A stretch of 6,269 nucleotides of DNA, from NCBI GenBank assembly GCA_009776395.1, contig WRNX01000071.1:1-6269 (forward strand), read 5' to 3'. Source of the stretch: Lentimicrobiaceae bacterium. GTDB taxonomy: Bacteria > Bacteroidota > Bacteroidia > Bacteroidales > WCHB1-69. The notes beneath the pieces are model-generated. The model saw only the letters and a program-made list of their open reading frames with translations. It did no database searches and was not told where the DNA came from. The translations under genes were made by a program, and so were the position numbers. Each line of letters starts with the position of its first letter. Positions within the stretch are counted from its first letter, which is position 1. Shown here one piece after another: positions 6,032-6,269 of the stretch.

Positions 6032-6115
6032 GCCCAGGTGGTGGAATTGGTAGACACGCTACTTTGAGGGGGTAGTGAGAGGACTCTCGTGCAAGTTCGA
6101 CTCTTGTCCTGGGCA
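6032..6115 (+). tRNA. trnL: tRNA-Leu (anticodon GAG)
   Basis: A full cloverleaf can be drawn. The acceptor stem is GCCCAGG (6032-6038) with CCTGGGC (6108-6114) and discriminator A6115. The D-arm contains the GGAATTGGTAGAC typical of leucine tRNAs. The anticodon stem is CTACT/GGTAG (6059-6063, 6071-6075) with loop TTGAGGG and anticodon GAG at 6066-6068. The long class II variable arm has GAGA/TCTC (6077-6080, 6085-6088), and the T-arm is GCAAG-TTCGACT-CTTGT (6091-6107). The long variable arm separates it from class I tRNAs; the GAG anticodon sets Leu and reads CUC and CUU. CCA is not encoded (CTT follows the discriminator), so it must be added by CCA nucleotidyltransferase. It is transcribed away from ftsH. 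Confidence 0.96.
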
Positions 6116-6124
6116 CTTTGTTTG

Positions 6125-6169
6125 TCGCTAACGATTTGAATAGTATATTGTTAGCGATTTTTGTTTTTT
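6125..6169 (+). terminator. Intrinsic terminator of tRNA-Leu
   Basis: TCGCTAAC (6125-6132) and GTTAGCGA (6150-6157) form a perfect 8-bp stem with a 17-base loop, followed at once by TTTTTGTTTTTT (6158-6169). It starts 10 bases after the tRNA. The T-tract is only on the plus strand, so it should not terminate the opposing gene downstream. Confidence 0.88.
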
Positions 6170-6190
6170 AAAATTGGCGGGATATTGGCG

Positions 6191-6202
6191 AGAATTAATT
6201 CT
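6191..6202. repeat. Perfect 12-bp palindrome AGAATTAATTCT
   Basis: This sequence equals its own reverse complement. It lies between the tRNA terminator and the stop of the partial minus-strand gene. It has no loop and no T-tract, so it is not a terminator by itself. Just left of it, ATTGGCG occurs twice (6173-6179 and 6184-6190). It could be an operator-like site or chance in AT-rich DNA. Confidence 0.5.
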
Positions 6203-6206
6203 AAAC

Positions 6207-6269
6207 TTATTCAACAGAATAATTTTGCATTGCTGCGTGGCTCAATTCTTGTACCGACATGCCAACAAA
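6207..6269 (-). CDS. C-terminal end of an unidentified protein, 5' part outside window
   Basis: The minus strand is open from the window edge to a TAA at 6207-6209, giving the last 20 codons: FVGMSVQELSHAAMQNYSVE. The residue mix looks like real protein, and the gene would be convergent with the tRNA and in the same direction as ftsH. I do not recognise the family. A 20-codon open frame is weak evidence, since this length can occur by chance, but no competing plus-strand frame looks better. Confidence 0.45.
   Translation of the reverse strand, partial: FVGMSVQELSHAAMQNYSVE

Noticed and set aside
6032..6169. tRNA-Leu as an integration site for a mobile element
   Set aside because: No integrase gene and no repeat of the tRNA 3' end is visible in the window.

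Overview
This AT-rich window reads as an ordinary chromosomal stretch from a member of the Bacteroidota. Three things point there: a type IX secretion (T9SS) C-terminal sorting domain, start codons with no Shine-Dalgarno sequence behind A-rich leaders, and TAnnTTTG-type promoter boxes. I could not place it below phylum. I found no phage, CRISPR, toxin-antitoxin or defence module, and no strong candidate for a new multi-gene system. The most interesting material is short repeats in and around the genes. No gene-free stretch exceeds about 120 bases.

Layout. Bases 1-2019 (+) hold the 3' end of a large secreted surface protein: GLUG-type beta-helix repeats, a roughly 350-residue module duplicated in tandem, an InlB-like bacterial repeat and a T9SS sorting domain carrying in-frame micro-repeats. 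Bases 2020-2117 separate it from a convergent gene and contain two overlapping, mutually exclusive hairpins. Bases 2118-3200 (-) encode a DHH/DHHA1 phosphoesterase of the NrnA type (nanoRNase / pAp phosphatase) whose first 23 residues are doubtful. Bases 3286-3945 (+) encode an exported FKBP-type peptidyl-prolyl isomerase, divergent from nrnA. Its stop codon directly abuts that of ftsH (3946-5916, -), the membrane AAA+ metalloprotease. Bases 5917-6031 are a compact divergent promoter region with three copies of TATTTTTGCC. Bases 6032-6115 (+) are tRNA-Leu(GAG), followed by a strong intrinsic terminator. Bases 6207-6269 (-) appear to be the last 20 codons of another gene.

How the genes relate. 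They are mostly single-gene transcription units arranged convergently or divergently, not an operon. FtsH and the FKBP both serve protein quality control, FtsH at the inner membrane and the FKBP in the periplasm or envelope. NrnA finishes RNA turnover and removes pAp from sulfur metabolism. The tRNA reads CUC/CUU leucine codons. Any functional link between the surface protein and the housekeeping genes is unsupported.
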